Notes under the pieces: generated by a model
Databases searched by the model: none
Told to the model about the DNA's origin: nothing
What the model saw: only the letters and a program-made list of their open reading frames with translations
Shown here: positions 30,720 through 36,771 of the stretch, piece after piece
Layout of the letters: every line of letters starts with the position of its first letter
Position numbering within the stretch: the stretch's first letter is position 1
Virus record (IMG/VR): IMGVR_UViG_3300031785_000018
Span: 1 to 36,771 of that record
Strand: one strand, 5' to 3'
DNA from: a virus
Length of the DNA stretch: 36,771 nt
Made by a program: the position numbers and the translations under genes

Positions 30720-31384
30720 TTAGATATACAATGTTAGAGACACAAATATCAGAAGGACAGCACACCTCTTGCCATTTTTGTGTAGATAAATTTGAAGGAT
30801 TACTTGATAAAGGACTAGATTTATCAAAGTATGAATTATCAATTACAGATCCAAGAACACATTTTCATATTCATTATTTAAATCGAGATGGTGATTATAT
30901 GGAAAAAAATGTTCTAGATGCCTATGATATAAATGTTGACTTTCCTGTAATATTTTTTGGTAGAGAACTACCATATCGAGATGGATTTAGATGTGCATAT
31001 CATCTAAACACTTTAAAAAAATTTAATTCACCTTTTCTAAAAGATGTAATCAAAGTAATCAAATTATTTAAAGGAAACTATATTGATATAATACTTGCTA
31101 GTGATTTTACACAAAATGGTAAAGTTACAAATAAAGATATTAATATTGAAATCATACCACACATAAAAAAATATAAAGAGATTGGTAAAATATTAGAAAA
31201 AAATTTTGATTTACCAAAACTAGATTACTATAAGGGAAGTTTTGATGATTACAATGAAAAAGATTTTGCGTGGCATATCAAAATAAAATTATTTCGATAC
31301 TACAAAAAACCAATAGTCAAATTTTATAAAACATATCCTAATAATCCATATCTACATTTTAAATATTATGATAAGCAAAACTGA
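30716..31384 (+). CDS. Unknown 222-aa protein in the oxygenase operon
   Basis: Notable features are an early cysteine/histidine pair region (TSCHFCVDKFEGLLDKG), a His-rich strand (DPRTHFHIHYLNRDGD), PVIFFGRELPYRDGFRCAYHL in the middle, and a Tyr/Lys-rich C-terminal part (IKLFRYYKKPIVKFYKTYPNNPYLHF). CHFC with later histidines could hold a metal, but no known zinc or iron motif is complete. It overlaps both neighbours (4 and 17 bases). I do not recognise the family; an oxygenase-associated or sugar-handling role are guesses. Confidence 0.7.
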   Translation: MIRYTMLETQISEGQHTSCHFCVDKFEGLLDKGLDLSKYELSITDPRTHFHIHYLNRDGDYMEKNVLDAYDINVDFPVIFFGRELPYRDGFRCAYHLNTLKKFNSPFLKDVIKVIKLFKGNYIDIILASDFTQNGKVTNKDINIEIIPHIKKYKEIGKILEKNFDLPKLDYYKGSFDDYNEKDFAWHIKIKLFRYYKKPIVKFYKTYPNNPYLHFKYYDKQN

Positions 31385-31853
31385 TTTAAAAAATTTATAT
31401 GAGTGGGCAAAGGACAAAGATTTTCCTGTTAGAAAAACACCCACTACAACTGGATATTGTAACAAAGAAATTTTTAGTTTTCCACTTAAGTTTGGTCGAA
31501 AAAAACTCACAGTAAGAGAAAGTATGATGCCTGTAGAAATAAGTGATATTCTTAAAGATGAAGAGATATTATATACTGTCTATTCTATTTTTCAAGGAGG
31601 AACTATTCTTAAACCACATCGTGACCCGAACTTATATCAGTTCCCATATAAAAGAATACAAATACCGATAATCATACCTGAAGTTGGTAAATGCACAATG
31701 AAATGGATTAATGGAGACAAAATTATATGGGAAGAAGGTGTACCGCAAGTGTGTAATGTAATGTATGATGTTCATGAAGCATCTAATCTCTCAAATAAAG
31801 ATATGATTATGATGTTTATAGACGTAAAAACAGATACTATTGTTGAACTATGA
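31368..31853 (+). CDS. Aspartyl/asparaginyl beta-hydroxylase-like protein
   Basis: The core reads GGTILKPHRDPN (His84-x-Asp86), then KRIQIPIIIPEVGKCTMKW, WEEGVPQVCNVMYDVHEASNLSNKD with distal His136. This is the order typical of aspartyl/asparaginyl beta-hydroxylases: metal-binding H-R-D, an R-x-x-x-P-I-x-x-P strand, an acidic W-x-x-G, and H-x-x-x-N. These 2OG enzymes hydroxylate Asp or Asn side chains in proteins. Length is 161 aa, a minimal core. The equivalent of the family's Arg after the distal His is not obvious, so activity is not certain. It overlaps the upstream gene by 17 bases. Confidence 0.8.
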   Translation: MISKTDLKNLYEWAKDKDFPVRKTPTTTGYCNKEIFSFPLKFGRKKLTVRESMMPVEISDILKDEEILYTVYSIFQGGTILKPHRDPNLYQFPYKRIQIPIIIPEVGKCTMKWINGDKIIWEEGVPQVCNVMYDVHEASNLSNKDMIMMFIDVKTDTIVEL

Positions 31854-32389
31854 CTTTTAAACCACCTTATTGGTATCACGATAATGTAGAATTTTCATAT
31901 GAAAATTTAAAAGAACTTAAGTTTGATATTGATTTTATTGGTTCTGAGAAATATGCTAAAGAAAAACAACACATAAGTACATTTTTTTTAAATGAAAACC
32001 AAAGACCTGATATAAAACACAATGACATATATTCAACTGTGGTTCGTAATATTGTGGAAAATGTAGGTGTATATCATAAGACAAAATACAGATATACTTA
32101 CTGGACACAATTATATGAAAAGGGAATGAGACACAGACCCCATCATCACGCACATGAGGATAAAAGGTTTGATTCCGAAATATCTTGGGTTCATTTTTTA
32201 GATGTACCAAAACAAAAGTGTTTTAGATTTACAGATACAAAAGGAAATATATTAATACCTAATGAACAAAATAGTGGAGATATAATATGCTTTCCGTCTT
32301 GGGTGTGGCACGAAGTGATACCAAATCAAACTAGCGTAAGAAGAATAGTCATATCGGGAAATATAACATTCACACACTATGATGATTGA
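31850..32389 (+). CDS. Putative 2OG-Fe(II) oxygenase, His-rich
   Basis: The motif RHRPHHHAHEDKRF (about residues 94-107) gives several possible metal ligands, followed by SWVHFLDVPKQKCFRFTD, then GDIICFPSWVWHEVIPN with distal His154 and RRIVISGN with Arg164/165. The scheme matches the second oxygenase in this operon (H-x-H..., FPxxLxHxVxxN, R-x-S/I-SxN). It is the last gene of the operon; the terminator follows 14 bases after its stop. Length is 179 aa. Substrate is unknown. Confidence 0.75.
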   Translation: MTFKPPYWYHDNVEFSYENLKELKFDIDFIGSEKYAKEKQHISTFFLNENQRPDIKHNDIYSTVVRNIVENVGVYHKTKYRYTYWTQLYEKGMRHRPHHHAHEDKRFDSEISWVHFLDVPKQKCFRFTDTKGNILIPNEQNSGDIICFPSWVWHEVIPNQTSVRRIVISGNITFTHYDD

Positions 32390-32403
32390 TCAACTGTCAC
32401 AAG

Positions 32404-32424
32404 CTCCTGCACAAGGGGTTTTTT
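32404..32424 (+). terminator. Rho-independent terminator of the oxygenase operon
   Basis: CTCCT (32404-32408) pairs with AGGGG (32414-32418), one G-T pair included, around the loop GCACA, followed by six T (32419-32424). The stem is short but GC-rich and the T-run is clear. Confidence 0.75.
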
Positions 32425-32435
32425 AATGCTATAAT
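32408..32435 (+). promoter_or_regulatory. Promoter overlapping the terminator (TGCACA-16-TATAAT, extended -10)
   Basis: TATAAT (32430-32435) is preceded by TGC, giving an extended -10. Sixteen bases upstream, TGCACA (32408-32413) lies on the terminator loop and matches four of six -35 positions. It would start near 32442 and serve the helicase at 32457. Confidence 0.65.
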
Positions 32436-32456
32436 AAAGACATCTAAAGAAAACTA

Positions 32457-33644
32457 ATGCAATTAAGACCCCATCAAGAGCAAGCAATTCAATCAATGTT
32501 AGACAATGACAAAGGACAAGTCATTGTTCCTACTGGTGGTGGTAAGACCATCTGTATGATTATGGATGCTGTTAAGCAGTTGGAAGATTATGGTACAGTT
32601 GTAGTCGTTGCACCACGCATACTACTTGCAGAGCAACTATGCAAAGAGTTTATGGAAATCATTGATGAGAAATACAATGATGTAGATGTGATGCACGTTC
32701 ATAGTGGTAAAATCAAAGGTATGTTCAGCACCACTAATCCACTTGAGATACAGGGATTTGTTGAGCAGAACTTAGTAAATTTTTTCAGTAGAACCATTAT
32801 ATTTACAACTTATCATTCACTACACAGGATTGAAGAAAGTGGTATTATGGTTGATACTATCTACTTTGATGAAGCACACAATTCAGTACAGAAAAACTTT
32901 TTCCCTGCTACTGATTACTTCTCACAGTATGCAGGTAGATGCTACTTCTTTACAGCAACACCAAAGCATAGTCGTTCTCCTGTCAAGGCAGGGATGAACT
33001 GGACAGAGGTGTATGGTGGTGTGATATGTCAAGTACCTGCACCAAAGTTAGTCAAGCAAGGTTACATACTACCACCTAAAGTCAAGGTATATCGTTCAAG
33101 AATACTCAAGAAAGATGAGTTGGTTGCTGATAGAGACAATGAGCAAATGATTGGTGCGATTGATAATCTTGACAAGAACAAAGTATTGATATGTGCTAAG
33201 TCAACCAGACAAATTGTTGCACTTGTATCACAGACAGATTTCGTACAGCAACTTGCGATTCGTGGTTACTCTTATATGTTCATCACAGCAAAGACAGGTG
33301 CGATGATTGATGGAGAGAAGGTTGACAGAGAGACTTTCTTCAATACACTTAATGAGTGGGGTAGAACAGACAAAAAGTTTGTTGTATTGCATCATAGCAT
33401 ACTCTCAGAGGGTATCAATGTCAATGGTCTTGAAGCAGTATTGTTTATGCGTTCGATGGACTACATAGGTATTAGTCAGACTATTGGTAGGGTCATTCGT
33501 AAGGGCGATGCTGACAAAGTATTCGGTCTTGTATGTGTACCAGTTTACTCTAATGTTGGTATTACTACCGCAAGAAAGGTTGAAGCAGTAGTCGATACTA
33601 TCTTCAACAAAGGACAAGCAGCAACAACAGTTATTACACGATGA
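32457..33644 (+). CDS. Superfamily II DEAH-box helicase
   Basis: The 395-aa product has the ordered SF2 motifs: Q-like LRPHQEQAIQ, Walker A VPTGGGKT (24-31), motif Ia VVAPRILLAEQL, Walker B FDEAHN (about 138-143), motif III FFTATP, and motif VI QTIGRVIRKG (about 340-349). It acts on DNA or RNA duplexes with ATP. T4 UvsW is 503 aa and has an N-terminal DNA-binding domain; this protein starts almost directly at the first helicase motif, so it is a core-only enzyme and I do not call it uvsW. Codons look less A/T-rich in third positions than in neighbouring genes. It overlaps the next gene by four bases. Confidence 0.85.
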   Translation: MQLRPHQEQAIQSMLDNDKGQVIVPTGGGKTICMIMDAVKQLEDYGTVVVVAPRILLAEQLCKEFMEIIDEKYNDVDVMHVHSGKIKGMFSTTNPLEIQGFVEQNLVNFFSRTIIFTTYHSLHRIEESGIMVDTIYFDEAHNSVQKNFFPATDYFSQYAGRCYFFTATPKHSRSPVKAGMNWTEVYGGVICQVPAPKLVKQGYILPPKVKVYRSRILKKDELVADRDNEQMIGAIDNLDKNKVLICAKSTRQIVALVSQTDFVQQLAIRGYSYMFITAKTGAMIDGEKVDRETFFNTLNEWGRTDKKFVVLHHSILSEGINVNGLEAVLFMRSMDYIGISQTIGRVIRKGDADKVFGLVCVPVYSNVGITTARKVEAVVDTIFNKGQAATTVITR

Positions 33645-34078
33645 GTAAAATAGTATTAGTTACAGGTGGATTTGACCCAATACATAGTGGTCATATTTCA
33701 TATTTCAAAAATGCAAAAGAATTATACCCTAATACTCCATTGTGTGTTGGTCTTAATTCTGATGAGTGGTTAATTCGTAAGAAAGGAAAGTATTTCTTAC
33801 CGATGAAAGAAAGGAGAGCAATCGTCAAAGAACTCAAACCTGTTGATTTGACGATTACTTATGATGATACAGATAACTCATCCAATATGGCAATCTACAA
33901 GTGTTTACAAATGTATGATAAAGTGATATACTGTAATGGAGGAGACAGAGTTAATACCAACGTGCCAGAATATCTTAAATTCCAACAGAATGACAGAGTT
34001 ATTTTTGAGTGGGGTGTTGGTGGCGATGACAAAATGAACAGTAGTTCTTGGATTTTGAATGAATTTTTAAAACGATGA
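33641..34078 (+). CDS. Cytidylyltransferase-like nucleotidyltransferase
   Basis: The 145-aa protein starts VLVTGGFDPIHSGHISYFKNAKEL, with the HxGH signature at His15-Ser-Gly-His18. It also shows GLNSDEWLIRKKGK and MKERRAIVKELKPVDL, both standard in small cytidylyl- and adenylyltransferases such as glycerol-3-phosphate cytidylyltransferase and the nucleotidyl domain of HldE. These activate phosphate-bearing substrates with CTP or ATP. The expected substrate, such as a lipid or sugar phosphate, cannot be read from sequence. It overlaps both neighbours by four bases, so it is co-translated with the helicase and the methyltransferase. Confidence 0.88.
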   Translation: MSKIVLVTGGFDPIHSGHISYFKNAKELYPNTPLCVGLNSDEWLIRKKGKYFLPMKERRAIVKELKPVDLTITYDDTDNSSNMAIYKCLQMYDKVIYCNGGDRVNTNVPEYLKFQQNDRVIFEWGVGGDDKMNSSSWILNEFLKR

Positions 34079-35574
34079 AAGACACAATTTTATTTGGAGA
34101 TTGTAAGGATACACTAAGTGAATTTTTACCACAGAGTGCAAGAACTTGCGTGACATCCCCACCGTATTATGGACTTAGAGATTATGGTACAGCAACGTGG
34201 GTAGGTGGCGACCCTAATTGTAATCATAGGAGAGACACTAAAGTTAATCCTAAGAATTGTATTACTGGACATAAAAATCACGATGAAATGGCAGGGGTTG
34301 GCGATGCAATATACAAAACTGTTTGCCCGAAGTGTGGTGCAATTAGACAAGATAGTCAGATAGGACTTGAAGAAACACCCGAAGAATATATTGAAAATCT
34401 TGTAAATGTATTTCGTGGTGTCTGGGATGTTTTAACTGATGATGGAACTTTGTGGGTTAATCTAGGAGATAGTTATTATAATTATCGACCAGGAAAAGGT
34501 CAATCATATCCGAAACAATCTGTATCTAAAACAAAACAAGACTTACCAGATAATTGTAATAAACGTGGCAACAAATTAGATGGACTCAAAGAAAAAGATT
34601 TAATCGGAATCCCTTGGATGTTTGCATTTGCTATGCGTAAGGATGGATGGTATCTGAGACAAGATATTATATGGCATAAACCAAATCCAATGCCAGAGAG
34701 TGTGAAAGATAGGTGTACGAAGTCACACGAATATATATTTTTGTTCAGTAAAAATAGAAAATATTACTACAACAATGAAGCAATCAAAGAACCCGCAAAA
34801 GATTGGGGAACAAGAGATAGAACCAACGGAAAATATCACAACGAAGGAACAGGACTCCAACCCCATAGCGGACTTACAAAATCATATTCAACAAAGAATA
34901 AACGATCTGTCTGGACATCAAAACATGGAAAATATGTAACACAAGAAAATGAAGCAAAACATAGACAGGGTATTCACGCAAATCGTGGGGATAATTTAAT
35001 TGCAGTACGCACTAAATTACCAACACAAAAAGAGTTAGTTGAATTTTTAAGGTCAAAAACTAAAGCAAAAATATTAGCAGAGCATACTGATATTCCATTA
35101 ACAAAAATAGAGCATTGGTTTAGATTTGATGAGTCTGGTTTTTCATATCCAAGTATCGAAGATTGGAAAAAAGTAAGAGAACATATAGATGAATATGATA
35201 TAATGGATGAGGGATTAACATATTATGAATTAAAAACAGATGAGGTTGTGACATCAAATACAAAGAATAAACGTTCTGTCTGGTCTGTTACTGTCAAACC
35301 ATACAAAGAGGCTCATTTTGCCACATACCCACCTGACTTGATAGAACCTTGCATACTTGCAGGGAGTGAGGAGGGAGATACAGTTATTGACCCATTTATG
35401 GGTGCGGGAACTACAGCTGCAGTTGCAAAGTCACTTAATCGTCATTATATTGGTTGTGAACTAAACGAAGATTATGGTAACTTAATTCAGAAAAGAATAC
35501 AAGATTATAAACCAGTTCAACCAGTTAAAGAAGTGGCACAAGAGCCTTGCATAAACATCTTTGATATTATATAA
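34075..35574 (+). CDS. SPPY-type DNA methyltransferase (beta class)
   Basis: The catalytic motif TSPPYYGLRDYG (residues 27-38) precedes the AdoMet-binding DPFMGAGTTAAVA (about 439-451), the beta-class order. SPPY suggests N4-cytosine or N6-adenine methylation. Other family segments are present: GTLWVNLGDSYYN, IPWMFAFAMRKDGWYLRQDIIWHKPNPMP and KSHEYIFLFSK. A Cys-rich area (DPNCNHRR, VCPKCG) may bind zinc. Residues about 270-400 are an extra domain flanked by a repeated TKNKRSVW, containing HTH-like sequence ILAEHTDIPLTKIEHWFRF. Length is 499 aa. A phage methyltransferase could protect DNA from restriction; no cognate endonuclease is visible. Confidence 0.9.
   Translation: MKDTILFGDCKDTLSEFLPQSARTCVTSPPYYGLRDYGTATWVGGDPNCNHRRDTKVNPKNCITGHKNHDEMAGVGDAIYKTVCPKCGAIRQDSQIGLEETPEEYIENLVNVFRGVWDVLTDDGTLWVNLGDSYYNYRPGKGQSYPKQSVSKTKQDLPDNCNKRGNKLDGLKEKDLIGIPWMFAFAMRKDGWYLRQDIIWHKPNPMPESVKDRCTKSHEYIFLFSKNRKYYYNNEAIKEPAKDWGTRDRTNGKYHNEGTGLQPHSGLTKSYSTKNKRSVWTSKHGKYVTQENEAKHRQGIHANRGDNLIAVRTKLPTQKELVEFLRSKTKAKILAEHTDIPLTKIEHWFRFDESGFSYPSIEDWKKVREHIDEYDIMDEGLTYYELKTDEVVTSNTKNKRSVWSVTVKPYKEAHFATYPPDLIEPCILAGSEEGDTVIDPFMGAGTTAAVAKSLNRHYIGCELNEDYGNLIQKRIQDYKPVQPVKEVAQEPCINIFDII
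34891..34914 (+). repeat. 24-bp direct repeat, copy 1 (in the methyltransferase gene)
   Basis: ACAAAGAATAAACG then one base then TCTGTCTGG. It matches 35260-35283 with a single mismatch (A/T at the 15th base). The copies are 369 bases apart, a whole number of codons, and both encode TKNKRSVW. Confidence 0.9.
35260..35283 (+). repeat. 24-bp direct repeat, copy 2 (in the methyltransferase gene)
   Basis: Second copy of the repeat at 34891-34914, with one mismatch. This copy precedes the family's normal SVTVKPYKEAHFATYP segment, so it appears to be the original and the other to bound an inserted domain. Confidence 0.9.
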
Positions 35575-35575
35575 T
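35547..35575 (+). promoter_or_regulatory. Possible promoter (TTGCAT-17-TATAAT)
   Basis: TATAAT (35570-35575) lies 17 bases after TTGCAT (35547-35552) at the end of the methyltransferase gene. The same -35 variant and spacing occur at 149-177. It would start near 35582 and feed the small genes from 35601 rightward. Confidence 0.55.
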
Positions 35576-35600
35576 AGAAGAGTAAACAAAAGGAGATACT

Positions 35601-35699
35601 ATGATTGAAGGATTCGTTCTCACATTTGCATTGATGACATTCTGTATTGGTTCATCATTTGCAATCGTAAACTTTGCATCTAAAGGGAGGTTTTTCTAA
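35601..35699 (+). CDS. Tiny predicted membrane protein (32 aa)
   Basis: A strong ribosome binding site AAAGGAGA precedes the ATG by a normal distance. The product is almost entirely hydrophobic from residue 4 to about 26 (GFVLTFALMTFCIGSSFAIVNF) and ends in a short basic tail (ASKGRFF), the profile of a single-span membrane peptide. The stop overlaps the next start (TAATG). It resembles the 28-aa ORF at 51-137 in size and layout. Function is unknown. Confidence 0.7.
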   Translation: MIEGFVLTFALMTFCIGSSFAIVNFASKGRFF

Positions 35700-35839
35700 T
35701 GCGTTGTAAAGTACAACTCATTGTAGCAGGTCAAGTTTTTACTGAAGAAGTAAGAGCAGTTGATTATCAGGAAGCAAGGCAAGTTGCACTTGCAAGAAAT
35801 CCTAATGCTACAGTTGTTAGTGTTACTGCTGTTTTTTAA
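35699..35839 (+). CDS. Small conserved phage protein (46 aa)
   Basis: It begins MRCKVQLIVAGQVFTEEVRA and ends ARNPNATVVSVTAVF: a beta strand, a loop, a helix (DYQEARQVALARN) and a strand, a compact beta-alpha-beta shape. I recall similar proteins in marine T4-like phages, without known function. GGGAGG (35685-35690) is a good ribosome binding site for the ATG at 35699. Both ends overlap neighbours in TAATG junctions. Confidence 0.75.
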   Translation: MRCKVQLIVAGQVFTEEVRAVDYQEARQVALARNPNATVVSVTAVF

Positions 35840-36093
35840 TGGCAAGAGGAGACAACTACCAATCTTTTTATCCAACCAAGAATCTGACTTTGCTTGATGC
35901 AAAGGTAGGACAACCAAATGGTTGGGTATCTAAAGATGGTATGTGGGCTGCTGTTCCATCAAATGGAAGAAAGTTTGCCATAGTGCATAATGGTATCATA
36001 GAACACTTCTCAAAGAACTTTGAGTGTGCTATGATATACATAAAAAAAGGTATTCAAAAGGAGAAGAAAAATGCACGATCAAAACTCAATTGA
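35839..36093 (+). CDS. Small phage protein of unknown function (84 aa)
   Basis: The ATG at 35839 shares bases with the previous stop. The sequence has an aromatic N-terminus (DNYQSFYPTKNLTLLDAK), a strand-rich middle with tryptophans (NGWVSKDGMWAAVPSNGRKFAIVHNGIIEHF) and a very basic end (KKGIQKEKKNARSKLN). It looks like a small globular domain with a Lys-rich tail. It overlaps the next gene by 23 bases. No function can be named. Confidence 0.7.
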   Translation: MARGDNYQSFYPTKNLTLLDAKVGQPNGWVSKDGMWAAVPSNGRKFAIVHNGIIEHFSKNFECAMIYIKKGIQKEKKNARSKLN

Positions 36094-36349
36094 CGCAGTT
36101 GAAACATCTGCACAAAAGTATCAGCGAGCGTTAGATTTGTTTACTGAATCAGTATTAAAACCTGACCACGATTTAAGAGGTTGTGCATATAATCAAGGAT
36201 GCTATGAAGATTTGATGGAGATAAGAGAACACGTTTTAGAATACCTTAAAACATTAAAAGAAGTTACATATCACACTAACCCAGATGAAAGTGATGACCT
36301 TGAAACTGCTAAGTTAATTGAAACAAAACCTTTATCAAAATGGCGGTAA
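36071..36349 (+). CDS. Small phage protein of unknown function (92 aa)
   Basis: AAAAGGAGAAG just upstream is a good ribosome binding site for the ATG at 36071, inside the end of the previous gene. The product is mainly helical and acidic (AVETSAQKYQRALDLFTES, YEDLMEIREHVLEYLKTLKE) with two cysteines (GCAYNQGC) and an acidic end (NPDESDDLETAKLIE). No family is recognised. Confidence 0.7.
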   Translation: MHDQNSIDAVETSAQKYQRALDLFTESVLKPDHDLRGCAYNQGCYEDLMEIREHVLEYLKTLKEVTYHTNPDESDDLETAKLIETKPLSKWR

Positions 36350-36421
36350 TGTGTTCATAACAATACATTAATATTAGGGTAAAAATATTAAAATAAATAA
36401 TGTGAACTATTAATTTACCTT

Positions 36422-36718
36422 ATGTTATCTACCCAATACCGTTTAAGATTACAAGCGATTTGCAAAGACATCGCAGCTGGAACTGAAGTTTCGTTAGAAG
36501 ATATGATATGGGCAAATAAGTTGGCAAAAGCAAATACAAGTGCCAGAGGTATGTTAAGTCAGGCAAGAAGATTAGCGACAGATGACGATGGTTCGTGCCT
36601 TAAATATTTGGACATAGGCAATCCAGACAGAAAACCTAAAAGAGGATTTTATGGTGCAGACGATATTGCTGATTGGTTTAAGCAAGAGCGTTCAGATGAT
36701 TGGCGACAACGTGACTAG
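36422..36718 (+). CDS. Conserved small phage protein of unknown function (98 aa)
   Basis: The first half is helical and cationic-amphipathic (YRLRLQAICKDIAAGTEVSLEDMIWANKLAKANTSARGMLSQARRL), the second ends in Pro/Arg/Gly and Trp/Asp-rich segments (DIGNPDRKPKRGFYGADDIADWFKQERSDDW). Proteins of this shape occur in marine T4-like phages; no activity is known to me. The 72-base gap before it is AT-rich and holds no clear promoter. The 53 bases after it (36719-36771) show nothing I can identify. Confidence 0.75.
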   Translation: MLSTQYRLRLQAICKDIAAGTEVSLEDMIWANKLAKANTSARGMLSQARRLATDDDGSCLKYLDIGNPDRKPKRGFYGADDIADWFKQERSDDWRQRD

Positions 36719-36771
36719 GTATATGTGCGTAGGCATAAATTTTTGTTAACTTATATCTGAATTTGTAGATA

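Noticed and set aside
1-36771. tRNA genes, CRISPR arrays, insertion sequences, attachment sites
   Set aside because: Gaps between genes are under 90 bases and show no cloverleaf arms, spaced identical repeats, transposase or terminal inverted repeats.

Overview
The window is a gene-dense, AT-rich piece of a T4-like myovirus genome. The evidence is a set of recognisable T4 core genes: late-transcription co-activator gp33, helicase loader gp59, single-strand binding protein gp32, and baseplate, hub or head-completion proteins gp53, gp48, gp4, gp54, gp26, gp27 and gp5. Alongside these are accessory genes typical of marine phages: thyX, phoH, an S74-chaperoned fibre, and 2-oxoglutarate/Fe(II) oxygenases. 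A DUF1825-like gene between gp59 and gp32, and a possible DUF4278-like fragment at the left edge, point to a cyanobacterial host (Synechococcus or Prochlorococcus). The host call is an inference, because no photosynthesis gene lies in the window.

Layout. Positions 1-5166 (+) hold a chain of small overlapping genes, then thyX, phoH, a RecB/Cas4-like nuclease, gp33, gp59, the DUF1825-like gene and gp32: nucleotide metabolism, replication and late-transcription control. Positions 5167-8320 (-) run leftward from a compact divergent late promoter: gp4, an unnamed 115-aa protein, gp48, gp53 and two small proteins. Positions 8351-18711 (+) form the tail-assembly block: gp54, gp26, a 59-aa chaperone-like ORF possibly reached by frameshifting, two hydrophobic tape-measure-like proteins, gp27, a lysozyme-less gp5-like hub, a separate beta-helical spike and a small fibre-tip-like protein. 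Two small genes behind a strong sigma70-type promoter follow (18712-19250). The host-contact proteins come next (19310-28068): a 1905-aa fibre with an S74 chaperone, a 684-aa repeat fibre and a glycine-rich adhesin-like protein.

Positions 28070-32424 form a self-contained operon of eight overlapping genes with its own early-type promoter and terminator. Five of the eight carry 2OG-Fe(II) or aspartyl-hydroxylase-type metal-binding motifs. Positions 32457-35574 encode an SF2 helicase, a cytidylyltransferase-like enzyme and an SPPY-type DNA methyltransferase. Small genes of unknown role fill the rest.

Regulation can be read in part. Host-like promoters (TTGACA/TTTACA with extended -10 TGnTATAAT) precede gp32, the 18759 pair, the oxygenase operon and the helicase. 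T4-type late elements (TATAAATA or CTAAATA) precede the virion genes. Twice, a terminator hairpin loop also appears to carry the -35 of the next promoter. The most interesting signals are the oxygenase operon beside the fibre genes, a possible programmed -1 frameshift at the end of gp26, and a repeat array around the gp32 ribosome binding site.
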